DNA of 64,000 bases from Nostoc calcicola FACHB-3891 (GTDB lineage: Bacteria > Cyanobacteriota > Cyanobacteriia > Cyanobacteriales > Nostocaceae). Shown in pieces: positions 56,633 to 64,000 of the stretch (position 1 is its first letter; every line of letters starts with the position of its first letter). The notes under the pieces were generated by a model. It saw nothing but the letters and a program-made list of their open reading frames with translations. It was not told the origin of the DNA and did not search any database. Where the stretch lies: positions 62,001-126,000 of the forward strand of contig NZ_JACJRQ010000008.1 of the NCBI RefSeq assembly GCF_014697355.1. The letters are read 5' to 3'. The position numbers and the translations under genes are program-made.

Positions 56633-57370
56633 ATGGAACACCCCATTCCTCTACCGCCACTCCCAACGGCGGCGGAACTTCCCGACTCGGACGATACACC
56701 AGTGGATAACGAACTGCAAAACCTGATTCCTAACTTACTGTTGGCGATTTTGTCCGCGATTTGGAGCGATCGCACCGATTGGTTTTTTGGTGTGGATATG
56801 GGCATTTACTACCTCCCAACTGCACCCCGGAAATCCATCGTACCTGATGGGTTTTTGAGCTTAGGTGTCCTACGATGGCAACGACCGCCGAATGGAAGAC
56901 TCAGTTACGTACTTTGGGAAGAGAATTGGACACCACCAATTTTAGTTGTTGAAATCGTCTCTCATACTTATGGTGGGGAATACCATCTCAAAATGGAGAA
57001 ATATCTGGATTTAGGGGTGTTGTATTACGTTATCTACAACCCAGAATATTGGCAACGGGATAATCATGCTCCCTTTGAAGTTTACCAACGGGTTGATGAT
57101 GAATTTGTGTTGCAGTCCCAGTCACAGTTTTGGATACCAGAGTTCCAATTGGGAATTGGGGTAGCTGCGGGGGTTCATAAAGGTTGGGAGCGAGACTGGT
57201 TATTTTGGTTTGATGGAGCAGGTTCGCGCTTCCCTACCCCTGATGAACGCATAGAACAGGCTCAACAACAAGTACAACAGGCGCAACGACAGGCTCAACA
57301 GGCACAACAAGCTCTGCAAGACTTGCGAAATCTTCTCCAACAGCGAGGTATCGACCCAGATAGTTTGTAA
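56633..57370 (+). CDS. Uma2 family (DUF820) endonuclease-fold protein
   Basis: A 245-residue cytoplasmic protein with the PD-(D/E)XK-type Uma2 fold. Characteristic segments are the FFGVDMGIYYLPT strand, KSIVPDGFLSLGV, PILVVEIVSHTYGGE and LGVLYYVIYNPEYWQ. The C-terminus is an (A/Q)-rich coiled coil (RIEQAQQQVQQAQRQAQQAQ). Uma2 proteins are very numerous in cyanobacteria; their function is unsettled. Its stop lies 3 bp from the stop of the convergent giant kinase gene. Confidence 0.87.
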   Translation: MEHPIPLPPLPTAAELPDSDDTPVDNELQNLIPNLLLAILSAIWSDRTDWFFGVDMGIYYLPTAPRKSIVPDGFLSLGVLRWQRPPNGRLSYVLWEENWTPPILVVEIVSHTYGGEYHLKMEKYLDLGVLYYVIYNPEYWQRDNHAPFEVYQRVDDEFVLQSQSQFWIPEFQLGIGVAAGVHKGWERDWLFWFDGAGSRFPTPDERIEQAQQQVQQAQRQAQQAQQALQDLRNLLQQRGIDPDSL

Positions 57371-57373
57371 CTG

Positions 57374-60300
57374 CTATTTTGGCAGTGAAATGATAAATTT
57401 TGTGCCTTCGTTGAGTACAGATTCCACAGCGATCGCCCCGCCATGTTTTTCCACAATAATTTGACGGGCGATCGCCAACCCCAAACCTGTACCTTTACCA
57501 ACAACTTTCGTAGTAAATAAATGGTCAAAAATCTTTTGTTTCACTTCTTCGCTCATTCCCTGGCCATTATCAGCAATAATAATTTTTACACAGTTATTTT
57601 CTAGGAAAGTTGTAATTTTAATTAAATTGGGATTTAGCTTAATTTCATCAAAACTGCGTCCATAATTTGATTCTTCTAAAGCATCGATAGCATTGGCTAA
57701 AATATTCATAAATACTTGATTTAATTGCCCCGGAAAACATTCAATTTTAGGTAGATTACCATATTCAGTTAATACTTCAATGACGGGATGTTGTTCATTG
57801 GCTTTCAGCCGATGTTTTAAAATTAAAATCGTGCTGTCAATGCCTTGGTGGATATTAAACGGAACTTTGTAATCTCGATCGGCACGAGAGAAAGTGCGGA
57901 GACTGGTGCTAATGTTTTTTAGCCTGTCACACGCTATCGTCATAGCATCAATCATCTTGGGTAAGTCTTCTAAGGTATAATTCAAGTCAATTTCTTCAGC
58001 ATGGTCAAGAATTTCTTCACTTTTGTCGGGTAAACTTTCTTGATAAAGTCTGAGATGTTCAACAATATCAGCAATACTTGGTTGAGCTTGTTTGAGTGTG
58101 GCAGCAATAAAACCAAGGGGGTTATTCATTTCATGAGCAACACCAGCAACTAAATTACCCAAAGCCGACATTTTTTCACTTTGGATAATTTGTAATTGGG
58201 CGTTTTGCAGGTTAGTTAGGGCTTGTTCTAAATCAAGGGATTTTTGCTGCAAAGCAAGTTCTGCTTTTTTGCGGTCGGTAATATCTCGCATTACAGCTAC
58301 CGCACCGAGTTTGTTACCCGCAGCATCAACAATCGCTTGTCCGCTGGCTAACAAAATTCTCTTCAAGCCATGCTTGGGTGCAATTATCATTTCAGCATTT
58401 TGGACAATTTCCCCTTGAAAGGCACGAAACAAAGGAATTTCCGTGGTTGATAGGGGTGTTTCACCGTCAGCTTGATAAAGATCGAAGTGTTCTGCCCATT
58501 CTTCTGGTGCTAATGATTCTACTGGTAAGCCATGAAATTCACGAGTTGCTTTGTTAAATAAAGTCAACTTGCCAGTAGCATCACAGACAACAATGCCATC
58601 GGTAATATTGTGAATGATGGCATTTAAAAACTCTCGTTCTTTGGCTAGAGATGCTTCAGCGTATTTGCGTTCGCTAATATCAATTACTACCCCGTCCCAT
58701 AAAATTGCACCATCGGCTTGTCGCTCTGGGCGAGCAGCAGATCGAACCCATTTCACGGTTCCTGAAGCCAGGATAATCCGCCATTCTTGCTCAAAGGGTG
58801 TCAGAGTTTGGGCAGAGTAGGCGACTGCTTGGGCAATAGCTGGATCATCGTCAGGATGATGCATGGCGTAAAGGCTATGCGTCCCCGCCATCACCGATTC
58901 TGGCTCTAACCCGTACAAGTCCAAACAGCCTGAACTAACGTAAGGTGTTGAAGTTGAACCATCCGCCTCCAAACGGAATTGGTACACCATACCAGGAATA
59001 TTATTTGCTAAATTTTGGAAACGGGTTTCACTAGCCTGCAATTTTGCTAGAGATTGTGTTAATTGGTGAGCATAGTTCTGGGAATTGCTATAAAGTCGGG
59101 CATTTTCCAGGGAAATGGCAGCTTGGGCGCAAAGTAAGTTGAGCAGTTCGACGCGATCGCTAGTAAAGGCTCCAGTCACAAGATTGTTTTCCAGGTACAA
59201 TACACCAAGCAACTTACCCTGATGCAAAATTGGGCTGCACAAGATACTCTTGGACTGCTGTCGGTGAATGTAAGGATCGTTAATTAATTGTGGATGCACC
59301 CTGGCATCAGTAATTACCACGGGTTGTAAACTGCGTTTGACGGTATTAATCAAACTAATCGGCACATCCTCGCTCTCTTCCAGAAATTCTGGCTTCAGCA
59401 GCATTGGACAAAAATCACTGTAAGTTACGGATTGCACCATTAACTGTTCTTCATGGGACAGCAATAACACACATTTCTCGGCTCCGGAATTTTCAATGAG
59501 AATATGCAGCAATGTCGAGAGCAGTTTTTCCAGTTCGATTTCGCCAGAAAGGATTTGAGAAGCTTTGAGAACGGCAGCTAAATCTAAAGCAACAGAGATG
59601 CTGCTACTACTGGAAGTGGCGGAACTGGTGGAGGTGACAGTCCCTAAGTTGAAGATAGTTTCGTAAGTGGAGAGGGGAGAATGGGTTTGCTGGAGGATAG
59701 GGGCGAGTAGTTGGGGATAGTGTTTTTCTAAGTCGGCGACTTTGGCTTTGGCACCCCAACGAGCATAGCCATAGTAAGCTTCGGTCATGTATTCTTGGGC
59801 AATGCGCTGTTTACCCCAATCCAGGTAAAACTTAGCGGCTAATTCGTTGGCAAGTGCTTCTTCTTGGGTGTAGCCGTGTTCTTTGGCTAGAGTTATGGCG
59901 CGATCGTAGAATTCTAGCGCCTCTGATTTCTGTCCTAGAACCCGATACCGTTCTGCTTCAACCAAATAAAACTTGTGTAAATGATTAGCTGGAATATCGC
60001 TAGCCCAAGTTTTGATCTTTTCCTGATTTTTGCTCACCCGCCCAAGAATGTGTTGTTGTTCTGTTTCGGAAACTTGGGAATAGATTGCCAGATGAGCTAG
60101 AGAATCATAGGTGTGGAAGATTGGAACTACAAATAATCCGATGACACTGCCTAGATAATTTTCAGTAGCGATCGCCTCTGTCACTGCTAGTTCAAACTTC
60201 CCAAACAGATAACCGAGAAAAAGTTTACTCACATAGAAATAGTACAGTGCAGTTCGATCGCCTGAGTCCTGGATGACCGGCAGCATTTGCTCTTGATTGA

Positions 60301-63300
60301 AAGCCTTTCCAATTAGTTCCCATGCTTCGGCACCATCGCCGATTAAATTCAAAACCGCTTGCTGAAAAATAGTCATCTGGGTGAGAAGTCCTGCTTGTTT
60401 GAGTTGAGTGAGTTGAAGGCAAAAAGCATCACTTTCCCGACTTAACTCCCCTAGTTCTTTACCGACAAACAAACAGTGCATGACGTAAACGACTGCACAA
60501 ATGGTAGCTGATTCTAAATCTCCCGTTTCCAGTCCAATTTGATAGCCTTCCCGAAAAAGCGCTAAGGTGTTCCTGAGCGGCTCTTGCCAATGCAATACAC
60601 AACAACATACTCCGACATAGGTTTTGGCTTTCAACTTTTTGGCATTCAACTGTTCGAGTAATGTAAGTGCCAGTTGTCCAAACTGATAGCCACATTCAAT
60701 GTCTCCTAGCGCCCCACAAAGCAGCAATCCATAGTAGGCATAACCATTTGTAGAGTATGAGGTATTGCCGTACTGAAGAGATAAATTTACTTGCTCAAGA
60801 GTAATAAATGGTAAGAGTGCTGGAGCGGCAACATAGGCAGAAGAAGAGACACCTACAAGAATCCGCATAGCGGCTAATTTGTCTGGCTCTATCATCTGAT
60901 CTAGAGTCATTAAATCTAGCGGTTGCCTGCCAGCTAAGATGGATTTGGTTGCCTCGAAAGCCAATGCAATATCTGATTCACCTGGTTGCTTGGGAAAATG
61001 AATTCCTAACTGCTCTAAAATCTGGAGAGCCAGCTCCACGCCCTGGAGAAATTGATGTTGGGCTTGAGCGGCTTGGATTTGGATTTCATAGACTTTAACG
61101 GTATCCAATAAAGTTCTAGCATTTTCCAAAATGACTGCTGGAAATTGTGCCATCTGCTCAAAGTTGCCACTTAGATAAGCTGCTTCGGTGGCAGCTTCAT
61201 AAAGTTTCAAGGTTAGTTGATATTGTGTTTGCCACCGCTCCTGTGCAAGCATTGCAATACCTATAGTCGCATACTCAAATGCGGCGGCGTATGCTATTGC
61301 AGCTATTGCTTTTTGTGCAACTTGTAAATTGAGTTGAGCGAGTTCTGTTTTCTGAGCTGGATCGACAATTAAGCTATTACCGATATTCAGTTGATTAACA
61401 ATCTCAAATAGTTTTTCATCCTGTTCTGCGGCTGGCGTATGGTTGAGCAAAAGTTGACCAATTTTCAGATGAGTGACCTGTTTTTGCTCCTTTGGAATCA
61501 GAGAATAGGCGGCTTGCTGGACGCGATCGTGCAAAAATTTATAAACTGTCTTTTGTCCTTGGTCATTGGTTATTTGTTCTTGGTCATTGGTTATTTGTCC
61601 TTGGTCATTGGTTATTTGTTGGAGTTCGTCTACGAATGACAAATGACTATTGACTAATGACTCTTGTTGATAAAATTTGTAAACTTCATTGGTGGGAATT
61701 ACAAATCCTTCTTGTAATGCTTTCCACAAATCCGCAGCGGTTTCTGTTTGGCACTTCTGATAAACGATCGCCAATGTACTTAAATCAAACTGATTACCAA
61801 TACAGGCTGCCAGTTTCAGAACTTCCTGAGTTTTGGGCGGCAACTTTAAAAGTTGAATTGCCATAAATTCAACGACATCATCTGTGAGGGCAAGCGATCG
61901 CACTTGTGCTACATCACACTGCCAAAAACCTGTATGCCAATCAAAGGTAATTCGTCCTTCCTGATGTAATGCCTTGAGAAACTGAGTTGTAAAAAACGGA
62001 TTGCCTTTGGCTTTTTGATAAACTAGTTCAGTCAACGGCAGGGCAATTTCTGTTGTACAACTCAAGGTGTCTGCAATCAAACTATTAACATCGGCTTGAC
62101 TCAAGGTCATCAGCGTTAGGGTGTTAACCGTCGCCACCTTCTCAATCTCTTGGAGTGTCAGCAGCAACGGATGAGCCGCAAACACTTCGTTATCGCGGTA
62201 TGCACCAATAATCAACAGATAGCCCTTCAAGGTTTCATCCATCAACAACTTCAGCAAATTCAGCGATGCCGAATCTGCCCACTGTAAATCGTCTAGGAAC
62301 ACTACCAACGGATGTTCTGGTGTGGTGAACACCTGAATAAATTTGACAAACATCAGATTGAAGCGGTTCTGGGCAGCGCTACCTGATAGTTCTGGTGTAG
62401 GCGGTTGTTTGCCAATAATCCGTTCTAATTCTGGAATTACGTCAATTATCACCTGTCCACTCTCACCCACAGCAGACAGAATTTGATTTCGCCACTGCCC
62501 CAGTTGGCTGTCAGTTTCACTGAGCAATTGTGCTATCAAATTGCGGAAGGCTTGGACAAAGGCAGACAAGGGAATATTGCGGTTGAACTGGTCATACTTA
62601 CCTTTGATGAAATACCCATTCCACCGGACAATGGGCTTATGTACTTCATTTACCACAGCCGTTTTACCAATGCCAGAGAAGCCAGCCACCAACATCAGTT
62701 CGGCTGCTCCATTGGTAACTCGGGCAAATGCTTCTAGCAGGGTTTGTGCTTCTTGCTCTCGTCCGTAGAGTTTTTCTGGGATGAGAAAGCGATCGCTGAT
62801 ATCATGTTGTCCTAAATCAAACCAACTATTCTTGCCTGTTGCTTGCCATTCTTGGTAACATTTTTCAATATCATATTTCAGTCCTAATGCACTCTGATAG
62901 CGGTCTTCAGCGTTCTTCGCCATCAGTTTGCAAACAATTTCTCCTAGTATTAAAGGAATTTCTGGGTTGAGATCGCAAATGGAGTTGGGCTGTTTAGCGA
63001 TATGGCAATACACCAACTCCATTGGCTCGTCGGATGTAAAAGGCAGTTGTCCGCTCAGTAGCTCAAAGAATGTCACACCTAATGAATAAAAGTCGCTGCG
63101 GTAGTCAATGCCTCGGTTCATCCGCCCAGTTTGCTCTGGAGACAAATACGCTAGCGTTCCTTGCAGTCCATTGATGCTCTGAATTTCCTGAGTTTCTCTT
63201 GGTAAGAGTGAAGCAATACTGAAGTCAATCAGTTTGATTTGTTTGGTGTCGGGGTGAATTAGAATATTGGCTGGTTTAATGTCCTTGTGAATGACGCGTT

Positions 63301-63706
63301 GTTGGTGTAAGTGGTGTAAAATTTCTAGCAGTTGCAGGGCAATGGGTAGGAATTCCTGTAATAACAGTGGTTTTCCGGAAGTAAATTCTCGTAGGGAAAC
63401 ACCACCAAAGTCCTCCATTACCAGAGCGTAGCCATTGTAATAGGGTTCGAGACTGTAGGGTTTAATGATGCCAGGAATATCTAGGTTTTTGGCGATCGCA
63501 TATTGGTTGCGAAACTGTAATAATTCGCCCAAAGTCGGGTATTCTCGTTTTAGGAGCTTAATGACAACTGGCTGGCGATGCCTGGGTTGGGCTGCGCCTA
63601 CGCATTCTCGCACTGCCCGATACACTTGAGTACGAGAACCTGAATAAAGTTGTTCCACAATTTCATAGCTAGCGATCTTTACAGTTTCAACAACTTTCGC
63701 GCTCAT
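57374..63706 (-). CDS. hybrid Ser/Thr kinase-AAA-GAF-PAS-histidine kinase (HstK-type, 2110 aa)
   Basis: Domains in order: Ser/Thr kinase (about 13-275; Lys50 in VVIKLLKRE, HKDIKPANIL, and DFSIAS in place of DFG); predicted AAA ATPase with Walker A AGFSGIGKTA (341-350); a long helical TPR-like region (to about 1330); GAF (about 1370-1530); two PAS domains (about 1560-1680 and 1685-1815); HisKA with the phosphorylated His in HEMNNPLG (about 1858); and HATPase_c (about 1990-2105). No receiver domain is fused. At about residues 682-718 an in-frame STRR encodes repeats of QITNDQ. This is the HstK type of two-way kinase; the input and response-regulator partner are unknown. Confidence 0.93.
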   Translation of the reverse strand: MSAKVVETVKIASYEIVEQLYSGSRTQVYRAVRECVGAAQPRHRQPVVIKLLKREYPTLGELLQFRNQYAIAKNLDIPGIIKPYSLEPYYNGYALVMEDFGGVSLREFTSGKPLLLQEFLPIALQLLEILHHLHQQRVIHKDIKPANILIHPDTKQIKLIDFSIASLLPRETQEIQSINGLQGTLAYLSPEQTGRMNRGIDYRSDFYSLGVTFFELLSGQLPFTSDEPMELVYCHIAKQPNSICDLNPEIPLILGEIVCKLMAKNAEDRYQSALGLKYDIEKCYQEWQATGKNSWFDLGQHDISDRFLIPEKLYGREQEAQTLLEAFARVTNGAAELMLVAGFSGIGKTAVVNEVHKPIVRWNGYFIKGKYDQFNRNIPLSAFVQAFRNLIAQLLSETDSQLGQWRNQILSAVGESGQVIIDVIPELERIIGKQPPTPELSGSAAQNRFNLMFVKFIQVFTTPEHPLVVFLDDLQWADSASLNLLKLLMDETLKGYLLIIGAYRDNEVFAAHPLLLTLQEIEKVATVNTLTLMTLSQADVNSLIADTLSCTTEIALPLTELVYQKAKGNPFFTTQFLKALHQEGRITFDWHTGFWQCDVAQVRSLALTDDVVEFMAIQLLKLPPKTQEVLKLAACIGNQFDLSTLAIVYQKCQTETAADLWKALQEGFVIPTNEVYKFYQQESLVNSHLSFVDELQQITNDQGQITNDQEQITNDQGQKTVYKFLHDRVQQAAYSLIPKEQKQVTHLKIGQLLLNHTPAAEQDEKLFEIVNQLNIGNSLIVDPAQKTELAQLNLQVAQKAIAAIAYAAAFEYATIGIAMLAQERWQTQYQLTLKLYEAATEAAYLSGNFEQMAQFPAVILENARTLLDTVKVYEIQIQAAQAQHQFLQGVELALQILEQLGIHFPKQPGESDIALAFEATKSILAGRQPLDLMTLDQMIEPDKLAAMRILVGVSSSAYVAAPALLPFITLEQVNLSLQYGNTSYSTNGYAYYGLLLCGALGDIECGYQFGQLALTLLEQLNAKKLKAKTYVGVCCCVLHWQEPLRNTLALFREGYQIGLETGDLESATICAVVYVMHCLFVGKELGELSRESDAFCLQLTQLKQAGLLTQMTIFQQAVLNLIGDGAEAWELIGKAFNQEQMLPVIQDSGDRTALYYFYVSKLFLGYLFGKFELAVTEAIATENYLGSVIGLFVVPIFHTYDSLAHLAIYSQVSETEQQHILGRVSKNQEKIKTWASDIPANHLHKFYLVEAERYRVLGQKSEALEFYDRAITLAKEHGYTQEEALANELAAKFYLDWGKQRIAQEYMTEAYYGYARWGAKAKVADLEKHYPQLLAPILQQTHSPLSTYETIFNLGTVTSTSSATSSSSSISVALDLAAVLKASQILSGEIELEKLLSTLLHILIENSGAEKCVLLLSHEEQLMVQSVTYSDFCPMLLKPEFLEESEDVPISLINTVKRSLQPVVITDARVHPQLINDPYIHRQQSKSILCSPILHQGKLLGVLYLENNLVTGAFTSDRVELLNLLCAQAAISLENARLYSNSQNYAHQLTQSLAKLQASETRFQNLANNIPGMVYQFRLEADGSTSTPYVSSGCLDLYGLEPESVMAGTHSLYAMHHPDDDPAIAQAVAYSAQTLTPFEQEWRIILASGTVKWVRSAARPERQADGAILWDGVVIDISERKYAEASLAKEREFLNAIIHNITDGIVVCDATGKLTLFNKATREFHGLPVESLAPEEWAEHFDLYQADGETPLSTTEIPLFRAFQGEIVQNAEMIIAPKHGLKRILLASGQAIVDAAGNKLGAVAVMRDITDRKKAELALQQKSLDLEQALTNLQNAQLQIIQSEKMSALGNLVAGVAHEMNNPLGFIAATLKQAQPSIADIVEHLRLYQESLPDKSEEILDHAEEIDLNYTLEDLPKMIDAMTIACDRLKNISTSLRTFSRADRDYKVPFNIHQGIDSTILILKHRLKANEQHPVIEVLTEYGNLPKIECFPGQLNQVFMNILANAIDALEESNYGRSFDEIKLNPNLIKITTFLENNCVKIIIADNGQGMSEEVKQKIFDHLFTTKVVGKGTGLGLAIARQIIVEKHGGAIAVESVLNEGTKFIISLPK
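61551..61665. repeat. STRR inserted in frame within the giant kinase gene
   Basis: Three copies of a 21-bp unit (ggtcattggttatttgtcctt type) encode QITNDQG, QITNDQE and QITNDQG on the minus strand. A further STRR piece (gactattgactaatgactc) encodes part of ESLVNSHLSF next to it. Similar sequence is present in non-coding DNA at 11087-11197. Length is a multiple of three, and the frame of the kinase is preserved on both sides. Confidence 0.85.
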
Positions 63707-63789
63707 AAATTTTTACCAGAATTCCTAGTCTCAGCTTTAGAATTCCCCAGACAAGCATCCTGGTTAACAAACATGGGAAAATCGAGCCT

Positions 63790-64000
63790 CTAAAGTAGGG
63801 GCTGTAACTCCAGCAAAGCCGATAAATCTAAAGAGGCTAAGTGTTGATAAGCTCGATCTATCACACGCTTGCCTCTTAAAAAACCTGTATTGGCTCCAGG
63901 ACAAATATACTCAAGACTCTCTGGTGTAAAACGTTCTAATAGCGATCGAAGACTGTTAATCTGTCGCGGCCAGTGAAAAGTTTTAGCTGTACGTAATGGT
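63790..64000 (-). CDS. C-terminal part of an unidentified gene, cut by the window edge
   Basis: The frame is open on the minus strand from the edge at 64000 to a TAG at 63790-63792 and encodes about 69 residues. The visible end reads FHWPRQINSLRSLLERFTP, then LEYICPGANTGF and later SALLELQPLL. It looks helical and soluble. No family is recognised. The start lies outside the window. It is 84 bp upstream of the kinase gene on the same strand. Confidence 0.6.
   Translation of the reverse strand, partial: PLRTAKTFHWPRQINSLRSLLERFTPESLEYICPGANTGFLRGKRVIDRAYQHLASLDLSALLELQPLL

Overview
The window is chromosomal DNA of a filamentous, heterocyst-forming cyanobacterium of the Nostoc/Anabaena type. 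The evidence is the many HIP1 octamers (GCGATCGC), the abundant short tandemly repeated repetitive (STRR) sequences, the petB-petD pair divergent from ctpA, and a coxB-coxA-coxC / fdxB / patB cluster laid out like the heterocyst oxidase locus of Anabaena. No rRNA, tRNA, CRISPR array or complete insertion sequence was recognised. Species cannot be named from sequence alone.

Layout. 0-2.3 kb: three small unrecognised genes, then a gene-poor stretch with STRRs and a candidate 174-bp MITE. 2.3-9.2 kb: cysK, then on the minus strand (in transcription order) coxB, coxA, coxC, a TPR-like gene, a possible 53-residue ORF, a cysteine-dioxygenase-type cupin and an ArsC-like nitrogenase-associated protein with a His/Cys-rich tail. 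9.9-12.9 kb: nif-type ferredoxin fdxB, divergent from the ferredoxin-HTH regulator patB (cnfR). 13.2-14.2 kb: a sucrase/ferredoxin-like protein, then 1.6 kb without genes. 15.8-23.7 kb: conflict/signalling genes, comprising an HTH-NB-ARC-WD40 protein, a NACHT membrane protein with a zinc ribbon, a small upstream partner sharing its N-terminal motif, and a hicBA-type toxin-antitoxin pair. 24.2-28.2 kb: Mut7-C protein, ROK kinase, HAD hydrolase, proB. 28.3-35 kb: three consecutive paralogous STAND-like ATPases. One is fused through a transmembrane helix to a periplasmic substrate-binding-protein domain, one is truncated by a dispersed repeat, and a decayed fourth copy lies between those two. 35.4-41.7 kb: YqeG phosphatase, PD-(D/E)XK-like protein, DUF3727 protein, RuvX, GNAT, a small protein, and a LysR regulator divergent from a heme-oxygenase-fold protein. 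41.8-51.8 kb: WD40 protein, porin-like protein, RDD-pentapeptide protein, small membrane proteins, glycosyltransferase plus GDP-mannose dehydratase, anti-sigma-type ATPase. 52.3-57.4 kb: petD, petB, ctpA, a probable secreted chorismate mutase, a Uma2 protein. 57.4-63.7 kb: a 2110-residue Ser/Thr-His hybrid kinase. A truncated gene runs off the right end.

How it fits together. The left third looks like heterocyst physiology: oxygen consumption by a terminal oxidase and perhaps cysteine dioxygenase, electron supply by a nif-type ferredoxin, and control by PatB. The middle is rich in STAND NTPases. The most interesting candidates for an undescribed system are (1) the membrane-spanning ATPase-TPR-TM-ligand-binding proteins at 28.3-35 kb and (2) the small protein/NACHT pair at 19.4-22.7 kb, which share a GNYNE...GNY motif and may be coupled through it. 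A further theme is that STRR sequences occur as inverted pairs around genes and have entered coding sequence in frame in the large kinase.
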